Notes: a model not told the origin generated them from the sequence alone. 64,000 nt of DNA from Lachnospiraceae bacterium (GCA_029008875.1 JAQXJP010000035.1:124001-188000), one strand, 5' to 3'. Counted from the stretch's first letter, positions 10,023-20,244 are shown. Numbers and translations: made by a program.

Positions 10023-11423
10023 TTACGGGCCAAGCGTCACCCCGGACAGGAAGGTCATCATAAATACAGCCATATCCACAACCATCTTGCCGGACGCCGT
10101 CAGCACCGGCGCCAGAAACAGCAGGTACATTCCGCTGTTCTCATCCTTTTGTCGCTCACGCTCTGCCACATCCAGCAGTTCATGGTTGCCGGACACCAGC
10201 TCCTGCAACTGCTGCCCCTGCCTCCCCTCATTCCCCATGGAAATGGCATACAGGCCACTCATGGAGGAATGAATCTCCGGGATATCAAACTCCTGAAAAA
10301 AGCCGTGATAGGGTTCGAAGCTCTCCGGTTCCATGTCCAATCTGGCAAGCAAAAGCTGCAGTTCCCCCCGCAAGATATCCGGCGCCTGTTCCGCCGATTT
10401 GCGCAAAGCCATCTGCACATTCTCGCTCTGCAACAACAGCGCTATATCCAACAGCCATCTCGGGAAATCCCTGCGCAACTGTCTGGTCAACTGTTTACGC
10501 TGCGTATCGCGTACAATCCCCCTCCAGTTCCTGCCAAACAGTGCCAACGCCAACATCAGCATTCCCATCCCCGGTTGATTGCGGAGGACAAAAAACAGAG
10601 CCAACGCCACACTCAAAACGGAGAGGACTATCCTCGGTACCTTCCCTCTCCGGGAATCGTCCCCACGAAAATCCTCCAGTTTTTGGGCGTAATCCACCAC
10701 CTTCTTCTCCTCCCCCAGCCGTATCCAGTCCACCGCCAGGTAACGCTGTCCCAGGAGCAGAATCATGGCATTTATCGCCACTGCCAGAACCCCCACAATC
10801 TGCACCGCCGGATGTGTGCTGATATCCACATTCGCCGTGGGAAGATACAGAATCATTCCGCAGATTACCAGCGACATCGCCGCAGACAGCACAATGTTGC
10901 GGAAGGACCTCCTCCTCTCCTCCATGTTGGCCTGGCACCTGTCCTGCCAATGTTTGCGCTCCAACTGCAGAAGTTCGATGGAGCGGGCCGTCTCCCCTCC
11001 GTAGTATTCCGCGTGAATCATAAAGCCGTGTACCTTGCGGATCGGATCGCAGGGAAACGCCTCCTCGATCAAAGCCAGTCCCTCCCTGTAGATTTCCCGA
11101 TCCTCCAATCCCACCGCCATCCGTATCCGTGTTTGGCGGATCACATCCCTCATAGTGCCCGGCTGAATTACCGTTTCCGCCGCCTCCAGTGCCTCATGGA
11201 TTTTTCCTCCCCGGGAGAAAGCCAAAAGCATGGTATCCAGATATCCGGTCACATCATAGAACCGCTTCTTCTGCTCCCTCTCCCGCCGTCTTCCTCTCGT
11301 ATACAGGATCCCCGTCGTCAGCACAATGGCCCCGCAGACAGGGACGGCGTACACATTCAGTTTCAGGAGCAGACATAGCCCGCACCAGGCCAGTCCGCAG
11401 ACCATCCAGAAATTCACTCCCAT
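10023..11423 (-). CDS. Type II/IV secretion platform protein, TadB/TadC-like fusion
   Basis: 466 residues. Hydrophobic segments near residues 6-40, 165-225, 260-300 and at the C terminus (MVVDMAVFMMTFLSG) flank two cytoplasmic helical domains of the T2SF type (about residues 50-160 and 305-430). A separate TadB and TadC would each carry one such domain, so this appears to be a fused or bipartite platform. It would anchor the CpaF motor in the membrane. The first ten bases overlap the end of the ATPase gene, which argues for coupled translation. Confidence 0.75.
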   Translation of the reverse strand: MGVNFWMVCGLAWCGLCLLLKLNVYAVPVCGAIVLTTGILYTRGRRREREQKKRFYDVTGYLDTMLLAFSRGGKIHEALEAAETVIQPGTMRDVIRQTRIRMAVGLEDREIYREGLALIEEAFPCDPIRKVHGFMIHAEYYGGETARSIELLQLERKHWQDRCQANMEERRRSFRNIVLSAAMSLVICGMILYLPTANVDISTHPAVQIVGVLAVAINAMILLLGQRYLAVDWIRLGEEKKVVDYAQKLEDFRGDDSRRGKVPRIVLSVLSVALALFFVLRNQPGMGMLMLALALFGRNWRGIVRDTQRKQLTRQLRRDFPRWLLDIALLLQSENVQMALRKSAEQAPDILRGELQLLLARLDMEPESFEPYHGFFQEFDIPEIHSSMSGLYAISMGNEGRQGQQLQELVSGNHELLDVAERERQKDENSGMYLLFLAPVLTASGKMVVDMAVFMMTFLSGVTLGP

Positions 11424-12490
11424 CTTCCGTCCCCCTTTCCCGGCACCCGGTCCCAGGAAAAAGGCTGTGAGATTCCGGCCCGGGCAAATTTATCCGCAAG
11501 ACTTTGAGGCAATTCTTGCGTCACGAATACTCCGTCCTGCACCATCATCACAATCCTGTTTTGCCCATCCCTCCGCTCATAGAAGCACATCTGGTCGATA
11601 TATCTGCGCTGAAGGCTCATACCCTCCTCCGTCACCCGGCGCTTGCGGATGAGAACCCCCACATCCAGGGCCTGATAGATATCATTCTCCATGCGGTCCG
11701 CGTCGGTGCGATTCTCCAGCATACTAAGGATTCTGTCCGGCACATTCCTCACATCGTCCGTGTGGAGGGTAGTCATCCCTCTCACCCCCGTTGACCAACT
11801 CTCGAGGAGGTAGCGCACCTCCGTGGACCGGGCTTCCGAGAGCATAATCCACTTGGGATTTAAGCGCAGACTGGACTTGATGGCCCTGGAATAGTCAAAT
11901 ACATCCTCCGACACCTTCATCTCCACGCAGTCCTTCCCCGGGTTGGTCTTTCCGTACCGAAGCTCCAGCGTGTCCTCAATGGTGATCACCCGCTCGTTGG
12001 CGGGGATGAACTGGGAGAAAAACTTGGCGCATTCCGTCTTGCCCACCCCGGGCATCCCGCAGAATACCAGGTTCATCTTCACCAGCACACAGTTGATGAG
12101 AAGTGCCAGAAGCTCCGGCGGACAGAATTTCTCCGCCACTGCCCGCTCCGCCGTCAGACGGATGATAGGCGGCGTTTTTCGAATGCTGATCGTCCGCCCG
12201 GACTTGGCCACCGACTCGTGCAGAATGGTCACCCGGAGTTCCTCCGTCTCCGCCTCCAGCACGGGGTTGCGCTTATTGAACTGGCGGCTCACCACATTGG
12301 AGATGCGCTGGGTAAACTGCTCCACAAAGCCGGCCGTCATATATTTCTGCACAAATCCTTCCTCCGCCCGGTAGCGCTCATTCTCCGTGTTTGTGAGCCA
12401 GATCTCGTTGCCGCTGTAATCGATATCCGTGATCTCCTCGTCCTCCACAAACCTCCAGAGGGGTCCAAAATAATCTCTTCCCAATTCCAT
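11414..12490 (-). CDS. CpaF/TadA-type secretion ATPase
   Basis: 358 residues. Hexameric motor of Tad pili and related type II/IV systems, acting at the inner face of the membrane. Walker A is GMPGVGKT (residues 145-152), the Asp-box region VITIEDTLELRY follows at about 170-180, Walker B-like LNPKWIMLSEARSTE at about 211-225, and the His-box at about 236-243 (MTTLHTDD). The usual N-terminal domain is present but short, so the protein is smaller than typical CpaF (about 420-480). It starts ten bases after the small pilin gene and overlaps the platform gene. Confidence 0.88.
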   Translation of the reverse strand: MELGRDYFGPLWRFVEDEEITDIDYSGNEIWLTNTENERYRAEEGFVQKYMTAGFVEQFTQRISNVVSRQFNKRNPVLEAETEELRVTILHESVAKSGRTISIRKTPPIIRLTAERAVAEKFCPPELLALLINCVLVKMNLVFCGMPGVGKTECAKFFSQFIPANERVITIEDTLELRYGKTNPGKDCVEMKVSEDVFDYSRAIKSSLRLNPKWIMLSEARSTEVRYLLESWSTGVRGMTTLHTDDVRNVPDRILSMLENRTDADRMENDIYQALDVGVLIRKRRVTEEGMSLQRRYIDQMCFYERRDGQNRIVMMVQDGVFVTQELPQSLADKFARAGISQPFSWDRVPGKGDGRWE

Positions 12491-12499
12491 AACGCACCT

Positions 12500-12682
12500 C
12501 TACTCCACCGCGCCGAAGCTGCCCGCGGCCTGGTCTGCAAAGTTTTGTATCAGGCCGGAAAAGGCCTGCCCCACCACGCTGTCCTCGTTGGATCCGATCA
12601 CTGCCGTAACCACCACAAGCACTGACAAAATTGCCACGATGGTAATCAAAATACCCCCGTATTCCTGAAAAATTTCCTTCAT
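12500..12682 (-). CDS. Flp-type small pilin without leader
   Basis: 60 residues. MKEIFQEYGGIL followed by a strongly hydrophobic helix (residues 10-29) and a polar C terminus. The EY pair after a run of hydrophobic and polar residues matches the Flp pilin signature, but no basic leader peptide precedes it. The ATG at 12682 has AAGGAG five bases upstream; an in-frame extension to 12724 has no ribosome site. First gene of the Tad-like operon, which then runs to 6612 with small gaps or overlaps. Likely the major structural subunit (inference from position and family pattern). Confidence 0.75.
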   Translation of the reverse strand: MKEIFQEYGGILITIVAILSVLVVVTAVIGSNEDSVVGQAFSGLIQNFADQAAGSFGAVE

Positions 12683-12883
12683 GCATTCTCCTTCTTCGCA
12701 GGAAAAAGCAAAACAAAGCCACACTGTAAAATTGTAAAATGGAATTCATCTCGGCGATTGCCAAAAAGATGTGATTCATGAAACTCTTAAAAACAATTAC
12801 GTGAAAAAATGTAATTCCAATAATACACCTTTTTTAGAATTTGTAAATAGTTTTTTTATCTTTTCTTTTTTAAAATCCTACCG

Positions 12884-12911
12884 TATAATGAAACTATACA
12901 TAGGAGGAAGC
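12884..12911 (+). promoter_or_regulatory. -10 element and ribosome binding site of the LacI-fold gene
   Basis: TATAAT at 12884-12889 and AGGAGG at 12902-12907 precede the ATG at 12916. I see no convincing -35 box at 16-18 bases. The short leader shows that the missing DNA-binding domain is not encoded further upstream in frame. Confidence 0.5.
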
Positions 12912-12915
12912 GCGT

Positions 12916-13770
12916 ATGGCACCCAGAAAATTACGAAACACCATCGGAATCATCGTCAACAATGATTCCACCACATATGAGACTTTGCTGTTGAACTCAT
13001 TAAACACCCGTTTTCGCAATGCGGGTTACCAGGTGATGGTGAATTGCACCGACGGCAATATCCAGTGGGAGCGTGAGGCGTTCCAACACCTCAAAGGAAT
13101 TTGCGATTGCATTCTGGCTGTTTCCTCCGCGATTCGCTATGAGGAAATAGAGGACGCTGTGCCCGGGCAGATTCCGGTAATTTTTCTCTCCCACAAACCG
13201 GAGGGTTGCCCCCACACCGCCATTATCTCCAGCGATTACTCCGCGGTGTATCAGGGCGTGATCTCCTACGCCGGGCGCTCCGGCAAGAAGATTGCATGTG
13301 TCTGCGGTGACACCTCTCTCCCCTCCACCCAGGAGTGTCTGAGAGCTTACCGGGATGCGCTTTCCGTCAGCCCTCTCGACTATGATAAGGAATTGATTTA
13401 CGAGGTGCCGGACATGGAAAGCTTCGTTCCTAGAGAGTTGATTCATAATATCCGGCAGGAGGATTGTACGGCGCTTTTTGCCACATCCCCGGCACTCACC
13501 TCGGTTTTGGTGGATTACCTGGCATTTCACAACACCAACCCCATGCACACCCCCATCGCCCTTCTCGGCTATGGGAATTTTGACAGCGGGCTTACCAGCC
13601 GGATGCACATTGATCTCATCGACCACCCTGTGGAGCAGATTGTTGATGTGGCATTCCAGCATGCAACCTACAGCATTCACCACCCGAAAAGCCAAAATAA
13701 AAGAGTGTTCCTTTTGAAGGGAACACTCCACACGCACACCTTAAACGGCCTTCGTATCAATGAAGAATAG
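12916..13770 (+). CDS. LacI/GalR-type periplasmic-binding-fold protein lacking the HTH domain
   Basis: 284 residues. The start (RKLRNTIGIIVNND) is where the sugar-binding domain of LacI-family regulators normally begins, and the alternating beta/alpha pattern of a type I periplasmic-binding fold continues to about residue 265. The usual 55-60-residue helix-turn-helix is absent, and the promoter and AGGAGG lie directly upstream, so this is the true start. No signal peptide, so it is cytosolic. It could be a solo ligand sensor, or a decayed regulator. It converges with a soluble chemoreceptor-like gene with an eight-base gap. Function unknown. Confidence 0.65.
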   Translation: MAPRKLRNTIGIIVNNDSTTYETLLLNSLNTRFRNAGYQVMVNCTDGNIQWEREAFQHLKGICDCILAVSSAIRYEEIEDAVPGQIPVIFLSHKPEGCPHTAIISSDYSAVYQGVISYAGRSGKKIACVCGDTSLPSTQECLRAYRDALSVSPLDYDKELIYEVPDMESFVPRELIHNIRQEDCTALFATSPALTSVLVDYLAFHNTNPMHTPIALLGYGNFDSGLTSRMHIDLIDHPVEQIVDVAFQHATYSIHHPKSQNKRVFLLKGTLHTHTLNGLRINEE

Positions 13771-13778
13771 ACACAGTG

Positions 13779-14717
13779 TTAACTGTCCTTGCGAATCTCG
13801 GATATCTTATCCGAGATTTTTGCAATGTATATGGTAAATTGATTCACCGAAGCGGCAGCATTTTCCGCAGCTTCGCGGATGGCCTCAATCGCCCGGGTGG
13901 ACTCGATAACCTGCTCGGAAAAACTCTTAGCCAGGAAGGAGAAATCCTGCATCTTGTCGAACATGATCTTGGAATCGCCCTGATACTTGCGTCCCACTTC
14001 CACCAGTTCCCCGTAGCTTCCCATGGTCTTGTCCTTCATGAATTCCACAACATTCTGCGCCTCCTCGGACAGACCGCTGACCGCATTCACCACAATGTTG
14101 GAGATATCCTTAATCTGGCTGGCAGTAACGCTGGAATCCGTTGCAAGCTTCTTGATCTCCTCCGCAACAACCGCAAACCCTTTTCCGGCCTCGCCTGCGT
14201 GGGCCGCCTCAATGGAGGCATTCAGCGCCAGAAGATTAGTCTGATCCGCAATCTCCAGAATGTTGGCTGTCAGATCCATGATTCTCTCCGCCTGGCGGGA
14301 CTTCTCTATCTGGGACTCCAGAGCCACTTCCACTTCCATGGCCTTCTTCTCCACTTCCTTGCGCTCCTGCTCGGAATCCACCATGATCTTGTAGGCGTCC
14401 TCATTGCTGTTCTGCGCATACTCGGACCCATCCTGGGACTCCGCACTCATATCCTTGAAAGAGGCCTCCATCTCCGTCATAACCTCGGAAATATCCGCGA
14501 TGCTGGCCGTCATCTTCTGAAGGGAGGCATTCACCTCTCCCATCATGTCGGACAACCCCGCAACCTGGTAGGAAACCTCCGCCACACGGCTGTCCATCCT
14601 GTCCAGGCTTTCCGCCAATTCCTGCGCCTCGCGGCGTGCCGCCTCCAGTTCCTCCATGCTGACAGTCTCAACGGTTTCGGCACCCTTGTCGCCTTTTCCA
14701 AATAACCCCTTACCCAT
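13779..14717 (-). CDS. Soluble methyl-accepting chemotaxis-like protein
   Basis: 312 residues, no transmembrane segment. A glycine-rich start and coiled coil (residues 1-150) lead into the conserved MCP signalling tip ([20 protein letters not shown], then [11 protein letters not shown]), followed by a returning coiled coil. There is no periplasmic sensor, HAMP or PAS domain. Known cytoplasmic receptors of this kind sense internal state; the signal here cannot be read. Transcribed from its own promoter (14769-14797). Its 3' end contains the terminator of the convergent gene. Confidence 0.85.
   Translation of the reverse strand: MGKGLFGKGDKGAETVETVSMEELEAARREAQELAESLDRMDSRVAEVSYQVAGLSDMMGEVNASLQKMTASIADISEVMTEMEASFKDMSAESQDGSEYAQNSNEDAYKIMVDSEQERKEVEKKAMEVEVALESQIEKSRQAERIMDLTANILEIADQTNLLALNASIEAAHAGEAGKGFAVVAEEIKKLATDSSVTASQIKDISNIVVNAVSGLSEEAQNVVEFMKDKTMGSYGELVEVGRKYQGDSKIMFDKMQDFSFLAKSFSEQVIESTRAIEAIREAAENAAASVNQFTIYIAKISDKISEIRKDS
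13794..13821 (+). terminator. Terminator of the LacI-fold gene, inside the convergent coding region
   Basis: AATCTCGGATA (13794-13804) and TATCCGAGATT (13808-13818) form a perfect 11-bp stem with a three-base loop, followed by TTT on the plus strand. It is embedded in the last codons of the chemoreceptor-like gene on the opposite strand. Confidence 0.7.
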
Positions 14718-14768
14718 TCCTTTGCTCCTTTGTAAAATACATGGTTTCTTAAAAAAACAACTGCTTAT

Positions 14769-14797
14769 ATTATAAGAAAATCAAAGGAATTTGTAAA
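14769..14797 (-). promoter_or_regulatory. Promoter of the soluble chemoreceptor-like gene
   Basis: Read on the minus strand: TTTACA (14797-14792), 17-base spacer, TATAAT (14774-14769). It sits between the aminotransferase stop and the receptor start. Confidence 0.65.
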
Positions 14798-14803
14798 CAG
14801 TTA

Positions 14804-16090
14804 TCACTTACTTTCCAGTACTTTCGCTACACTCACCAGCTTCACAACCGTCACGAAAACTTCCGCTGCCTGCGCCAACTCCTCCAGGGATGGGTAGGTA
14901 GGTGCAATTCGAATCACCGCATCCTTGGGATCCTTTCCGTAAGGGAAAGGTGCACCGGCTCCGGTCATCACCACTCCGGCCTCCTTACATTTCTGCACAA
15001 TCTCTCTGGCACAGCCCTCCAGCGCGGTAAAACTGATAAAGTATCCGCCCTTGGGATTGATCCAGTTTCCGATTCCCCTGGGGGCAATCTCCCGGGTAAA
15101 CAATTCATCCAGCATGGCGAATTTCGGGCGGATGGCTGCCGCCTGCTTCATCATGTGCTCCTTGACGCCTTCCATATTCTTGAAGTAAAGCACATGGCGG
15201 AGCTGATTAATCTTGTCATAGCCGATAGTCTGGATGGTCAACTGGCTCTTGATGTCCGCAATGTTCGACGGTGATGTGGCCAGAGCCGCAATTCCGGAAC
15301 CCGGGAATGTCACCTTGCTGGTGGAACAGAATTCAAATACCATATCCGGATTTCCTGCCTTCTCGCACTCGGAGAGGATATCCAGAATTTCCGCCTGGTC
15401 ATCCTCATACAGATGGTGGATGGCATAAGCGTTATCCCAGAAAATCCGGAAATCCTTCGCCGCCGGCTTCAGCCCTGCAAAACGTCTTACCACCTCATCC
15501 GAATAGACCACACCGGAGGGATTTGCATACTTGGGAACACACCAGATACCCTTTACGGAGGCGTCATTGTTGACGTATTTTTCCACCACATCCATATCCG
15601 GTCCGTCCTCCAGTAAATCCACCGGGATCATCTCGATACCAAAGTGTTCTGTGATGGCAAAGTGGCGGTCATATCCCGGAACCGGGCAGAGGAACTTGAC
15701 CGTCCCCTGCTTGGACCACGGCTCGCATCCGCACACGCCGTCATACATGGCCCGGGCCACCTGATCGTACATAATATTCAGACTGGAGTTTCCGTAAATC
15801 ATCACATTCTCCGCCTTGCAGCCGATCATCTCGGCAACCAGAGCCTTGGCTTCCGGAATTCCGTCAAGAACACCGTAGTTGCGGAGATCCGTTCCGTTCT
15901 CGCTTTTCAGGATGCTCTCCGAAGTGAGCACATCCATCATGGGCATGGACAAATCCAGCTGCTCTGCACTGGGCTTTCCCCTTGACATGTCAAGTGCCAG
16001 CCCCTTTTCCACGATCTTGGCGTACTCTTGCTCAAGCGCTGTCTTCTCCTGCATCAATTCCTCTTTTGACATTTCCTGATAAGTTTTCAT
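14804..16090 (-). CDS. PLP-dependent aminotransferase, aspartate-aminotransferase type
   Basis: 428 residues. The N terminus (ALDMSRGKPSAEQLDLS) and the overall pattern match the clostridial/actinobacterial aspartate aminotransferase subgroup that is related to the catalytic part of MocR regulators. The PLP-binding Lys is in FCSTSKVTFPGSG, the Asp/Tyr pair that holds the cofactor ring is in the FWDNAYAIHHLY stretch, and the substrate Arg region is VIRIAPTYP near the C terminus. Likely converts aspartate and 2-oxoglutarate to oxaloacetate and glutamate; the exact substrate is not certain. It starts 21 bases after rarA ends and is probably cotranscribed with it. Confidence 0.85.
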   Translation of the reverse strand: MKTYQEMSKEELMQEKTALEQEYAKIVEKGLALDMSRGKPSAEQLDLSMPMMDVLTSESILKSENGTDLRNYGVLDGIPEAKALVAEMIGCKAENVMIYGNSSLNIMYDQVARAMYDGVCGCEPWSKQGTVKFLCPVPGYDRHFAITEHFGIEMIPVDLLEDGPDMDVVEKYVNNDASVKGIWCVPKYANPSGVVYSDEVVRRFAGLKPAAKDFRIFWDNAYAIHHLYEDDQAEILDILSECEKAGNPDMVFEFCSTSKVTFPGSGIAALATSPSNIADIKSQLTIQTIGYDKINQLRHVLYFKNMEGVKEHMMKQAAAIRPKFAMLDELFTREIAPRGIGNWINPKGGYFISFTALEGCAREIVQKCKEAGVVMTGAGAPFPYGKDPKDAVIRIAPTYPSLEELAQAAEVFVTVVKLVSVAKVLESK

Positions 16091-16111
16091 TCCGATACTC
16101 CTTCTTGTATA

Positions 16112-17434
16112 TTATTCTGTGCCCTTTATTTTCTTAAAATATGCGCGAATGGTCTGTTCGTACCCGTTGTCGCTGGGTTCGTAAAACACCTGATCCGTGA
16201 GGCCGTCCGGCAGATACTGCTGTTTTACATAATGATTGGGATAATCGTGGGGATAGACATAACCCACACCGTGCCCCAGCTTTCCGGAGGATTTGTAATG
16301 AGCGTCTTGCAAATGCACCGGAACCGGAGGGGTCTTTGTACTTTTTACCACCTCCATAGCGGAAAAAATGGCATTGCAAGCTGCGTTGCTCTTGGGTGCC
16401 GACGCCATGTAGGTAACCGCCTGGGACAGAATAATCTGTGCTTCCGGCATTCCCACACGCTCCACCGCCTGTGCCGCCGAGGTGGCCACCACCAGGGCCA
16501 TGGGATCCGCATTTCCGATATCCTCCGCCGCGAGAATCATGATTCTCCGGGCGATAAATTTCACATCCTCGCCGGCGTAGAGCATTTTGGCCAGGTAGTA
16601 CACCGCCGCATCCGGATCCGATCCCCGCATACTCTTGATAAAGGCGGAGATTGTGTCGTAATGATTATCCCCGGTCTTGTCGTAGGAGATGACACGCTTT
16701 TGGATACACTCGCTGGCCACGTCCAGTGTGATGTGAATCTTGCCGTCCTCGCTGCGCTCCGTGGTGAGAATTCCCAGCTCGATGGCCGTCAGCGCCGCCC
16801 TGGCATCCCCGTTTGCCATATCCGCCAGAAAATCCAGGGCATCCTCATCGATGCAGGCATCGTACACTCCCATTCCCTTTTCACGGTCGTTCACCGCCCT
16901 AAGGAGCAGCGTCTTGATGTCCTCCTTGGACAGCTTGTGCAGTTCAAAAATCACGGACCGGGAAAGAAGTGCCCCGTTTACCTCAAAGTAGGGATTTTCC
17001 GTGGTGGCCCCGATCAGCACGATGGTTCCGTCCTCCACAAAGGGGAGCAGATAATCCTGCTGTCCCTTGTTGAAGCGATGAATCTCATCGATGAACAGGA
17101 TGGTCTTCTTGCCGTACATCCCCTGATTGTCCTTGGCCTTCTCCACCACTTCCTCCATGTCCTTTTTGCCGGCGGATGTGGCGTTAATCTGCATGAATTC
17201 CGCGCTGGTGGTGTGTGCGATCACTTTTGCCAGCGTGGTCTTACCGGTTCCCGGCGGTCCGTAGAAGATGATGGAGCTGAGTTTATCCGCCTTGATGGCC
17301 CGGTACAATAGCTTATCCTTTCCCACAATATGCTGCTGCCCAACCACCTCTTCCAGAGTGGTGGGACGAAGCCTGGACGCAAGCGGAGACTCGGTCTCCT
17401 TATTCTGTTCCCTCATATACTCAAATAAATCCAT
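16112..17434 (-). CDS. rarA: Replication-associated recombination protein A (AAA+ ATPase, MgsA family)
   Basis: 440 residues. It acts at stalled replication forks together with SSB and RecA. Features: SRLRPTTLEEVVGQ box (residues 20-33), Walker A GPPGTGKT (59-66), Walker B FIDEIHRFNKGQQD, sensor 1 GATTENP, and the C-terminal tetramerisation region with SDPDAAVYYLAKML and the AEDIGNADP motif. I start at the ATG at 17434 with AAGGGG nine bases upstream; the in-frame GTG at 17446 lies inside that ribosome site. The aminotransferase follows closely. Confidence 0.92.
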   Translation of the reverse strand: MDLFEYMREQNKETESPLASRLRPTTLEEVVGQQHIVGKDKLLYRAIKADKLSSIIFYGPPGTGKTTLAKVIAHTTSAEFMQINATSAGKKDMEEVVEKAKDNQGMYGKKTILFIDEIHRFNKGQQDYLLPFVEDGTIVLIGATTENPYFEVNGALLSRSVIFELHKLSKEDIKTLLLRAVNDREKGMGVYDACIDEDALDFLADMANGDARAALTAIELGILTTERSEDGKIHITLDVASECIQKRVISYDKTGDNHYDTISAFIKSMRGSDPDAAVYYLAKMLYAGEDVKFIARRIMILAAEDIGNADPMALVVATSAAQAVERVGMPEAQIILSQAVTYMASAPKSNAACNAIFSAMEVVKSTKTPPVPVHLQDAHYKSSGKLGHGVGYVYPHDYPNHYVKQQYLPDGLTDQVFYEPSDNGYEQTIRAYFKKIKGTE

Positions 17435-17566
17435 GAAAATCTGCACCCCTTTTACACATTTCCACCCGTTGTATTATGACACCATTCTTGCATAATTGTA
17501 TCACTAATCTTGCATTTTAACGAACTCGTTCCCATAAAAAAACAGCCTTATCTGCAATTTTGACAG

Positions 17567-17623
17567 AAAAAGCGCCGAAAAATTCATTTCTAGTTAATAG
17601 AATACATGAATTTTCGGCGCTTT
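17567..17623 (-). terminator. Terminator of clpB
   Basis: Arms at 17606-17623 and 17568-17587 (core GCGCCGAAAA/TTTTCGGCGC, one extra A) form a long stem; on the minus strand it ends in TTTTT (17571-17567). Confidence 0.75.
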
Positions 17624-17661
17624 ACAACTGTAAAGTACTTTTTCTACATTATTCACAAATG

Positions 17662-20244
17662 TCACTTGCGTTTCGCAGATAAACTGTCATTTTCCACATC
17701 AATCCAGATGGTGTCTCCTGCCTCCACCTGATCCGCAAGAATCAGCTTTGCGGCAAGGGTCTCCACGTGCTTCTGCAGATAGCGCTTCAAAGGTCTCGCA
17801 CCGTAGATGGGATCGTATCCATTCTCCACCACGAATGCAACCGCGGCGTCGGACAACTCAATCTGTAGTTCCCGATCCTCCAGACGCTTGTTCAAATCCG
17901 CAAGCATCAGAGAGATGATGTTGCCCACATTGTCCCTGGTCAAGGGTTTAAAGAGAATGATCTCATCCAGACGGTTCAAAAACTCCGGCCGGAAATGACC
18001 CTTTACCTCCTCCATCACCGCATTCTCACACTCCGGCGCGATGGTTCCGTCCTCCCGGATTCCCTCCAGAAGTTCCTGGGATCCCAGGTTGCTGGTCATG
18101 ATGATAATGGTGTTCTTGAAGTCCACGGTCCTGCCCTGGGAATCGGTGATTCGGCCGTCGTCCAACACCTGCAACAGCACATTGAACACGTCCGGATGGG
18201 CCTTCTCCACCTCGTCAAACAGCACGACGGAGTAGGGCTTACGGCGGACGGCTTCCGTCAGTTGACCGCCCTCGTCATAACCCACATATCCGGGAGGCGC
18301 CCCGATGAGACGGGACACGGAGTACTTCTCCATATATTCGCTCATGTCCAGTCTGACCATATTGGACTCATCGTCGAACAAGCTGGCGGCCAGAGCCTTT
18401 GCCAGTTCCGTTTTTCCTACACCGGTGGGCCCCAAAAACAGAAAGGAGCCGATGGGCTTTGTCGGGTCCTTAATACCGGCCTTGGAGCGGATGATTGCCT
18501 CCGTGACCCGGGTTACCCCGTCATCCTGTCCGATTACCCTGCGATGCAGTTCCTCGTCCAGATGGAGGGTCTTATTCCGCTCGCTCTCCGTAAGCTTGGC
18601 AACCGGAATACCGGTCCATCTGGAGATAATCCGGGCGATCTCCTCCTCGCTGACATTCTCATGCACCAGGGACAAATCCCGGTTCTTGAGGTTCTCCTCC
18701 TCCACCTGCAATTCCTTTTCCATCTGCGGCAGTTTTCCGTACTGCAGCTCCGCAGCCTTCTCCAGATCATAACTCTGCTGGGCCAGCTTGATGTCCGCCT
18801 TGGTCTGCTCGATGCTCTCACGAAGCTTGCTGACTTTGTCCACCGCGCCTTTTTCGTTGTCCCACTGGGCCTTTCTGGCATTCAGTTCGTCCTTCAATTC
18901 CGCCAGTTCCTTCTGCAGATTAGCCAGTCTCTCCTGGCTCAAACGATCCGTCTCCTTCTTCAGGGCCGTCTCCTCAATCTCCATCTGCATAACACGGCGA
19001 TTTAACTCATCCAGCTCCGTGGGCATGGAATCCAGTTCGGTCTTGATGAGTGCACAGGCCTCATCCACCAGGTCGATGGCTTTGTCCGGCAAAAAACGGT
19101 CGGAGATATAGCGGTTGGAGAGCACAGCCGCGGATACCAATGCGGAATCCGTAATTTTTACCCCATGGAACACCTCGTAGCGTTCCTTCAGGCCACGCAG
19201 AATGGAGATGGTGTCCTCCACCGTGGGCTCATCCACCATTACCGGCTGGAAACGACGCTCCAAGGCTGCATCCTTCTCAATGTACTCCCGATACTCATCC
19301 AAGGTGGTGGCACCGATACAGTGCAATTCTCCCCGGGCAAGCATCGGTTTCAGCAGCTGCCCCGCGTCCATGGCACCATCCGTTTTTCCCGCGCCCACAA
19401 TGGTGTGCAGTTCATCGATAAACAGGATAATCTGCCCATCGGAATTCTTCACCTCATCCAACACTGCCTTCAGACGTTCCTCGAACTCTCCGCGATACTT
19501 GGCCCCGGCCACCAGCGCGCCCATATCCAGCGCAAAAAGTCTCTTATCTTTGAGGCCTTCGGGCACATCGCCCTTGACGATACGCTGTGCCAGGCCTTCC
19601 ACCACCGCAGTCTTGCCGACACCCGGCTCTCCGATCAGCACCGGATTGTTCTTGGTCTTGCGGGAGAGAATGCGAACCACGTTTCGAATCTCGTCATCCC
19701 GGCCGATCACCGGATCCAGTTTCTGCTGCCTTGCCCGCTCCACCATATCGTAGCCGTACTTCTCCAGGGTATCATAGGTTGCCTCGGGGTTGTCCGAGGT
19801 CACCCTCTGATTTCCTCTCACTGTAGACAATGCCTGAAGGAATCGCTCCCTGGTCAATCCGTATTCCTTGATCAGACTCTTCATGGCCGGATTTGGGTAT
19901 TTTAACAGACTCAAGAACAGATGCTCCACGGAGACATATTCATCCCCCATGGCCTTGGCCTCATCCTCCGCGTGGATCAGCACATTGTTGAGTGCCTGCC
20001 CCACATGGAGCTGCCCGCCCTGGACCTTAGGCCTTGCCTCCAATTTGCTGACCGCATTCCTGATGAAATGCTCCAGATTTATCTCCATCTTCTCAATGAG
20101 CTTTGGAATCAGTCCATCCTCCTGCTGCAGCAAAGCCACCAGCAGGTGCTCCTGCTCCAACTCCTGATTTCCGTAATCATAGGCCAACTTCTCACAGTCA
20201 TTGATTGCCTCAATGGATTTTTGTGTAAACTTTTGTATGTTCAT
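17662..20244 (-). CDS. clpB: ATP-dependent disaggregase ClpB
   Basis: 860 residues, normal length. Hexameric Hsp100 that, with DnaK, rescues aggregated proteins. The N domain spans about residues 1-145, AAA-1 has Walker [14 protein letters not shown] and Walker B LFIDELH, the middle coiled-coil propeller covers about 400-525, and AAA-2 has [15 protein letters not shown]. The C-terminal D2-small domain is complete. I start at the ATG at 20244 with AAGGAGG seven bases upstream; the in-frame TTG at 20250 is part of the spacer. A perfect CIRCE operator overlaps the promoter, so HrcA heat-shock repression is expected. A hairpin terminator follows. Confidence 0.97.
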   Translation of the reverse strand: MNIQKFTQKSIEAINDCEKLAYDYGNQELEQEHLLVALLQQEDGLIPKLIEKMEINLEHFIRNAVSKLEARPKVQGGQLHVGQALNNVLIHAEDEAKAMGDEYVSVEHLFLSLLKYPNPAMKSLIKEYGLTRERFLQALSTVRGNQRVTSDNPEATYDTLEKYGYDMVERARQQKLDPVIGRDDEIRNVVRILSRKTKNNPVLIGEPGVGKTAVVEGLAQRIVKGDVPEGLKDKRLFALDMGALVAGAKYRGEFEERLKAVLDEVKNSDGQIILFIDELHTIVGAGKTDGAMDAGQLLKPMLARGELHCIGATTLDEYREYIEKDAALERRFQPVMVDEPTVEDTISILRGLKERYEVFHGVKITDSALVSAAVLSNRYISDRFLPDKAIDLVDEACALIKTELDSMPTELDELNRRVMQMEIEETALKKETDRLSQERLANLQKELAELKDELNARKAQWDNEKGAVDKVSKLRESIEQTKADIKLAQQSYDLEKAAELQYGKLPQMEKELQVEEENLKNRDLSLVHENVSEEEIARIISRWTGIPVAKLTESERNKTLHLDEELHRRVIGQDDGVTRVTEAIIRSKAGIKDPTKPIGSFLFLGPTGVGKTELAKALAASLFDDESNMVRLDMSEYMEKYSVSRLIGAPPGYVGYDEGGQLTEAVRRKPYSVVLFDEVEKAHPDVFNVLLQVLDDGRITDSQGRTVDFKNTIIIMTSNLGSQELLEGIREDGTIAPECENAVMEEVKGHFRPEFLNRLDEIILFKPLTRDNVGNIISLMLADLNKRLEDRELQIELSDAAVAFVVENGYDPIYGARPLKRYLQKHVETLAAKLILADQVEAGDTIWIDVENDSLSAKRK

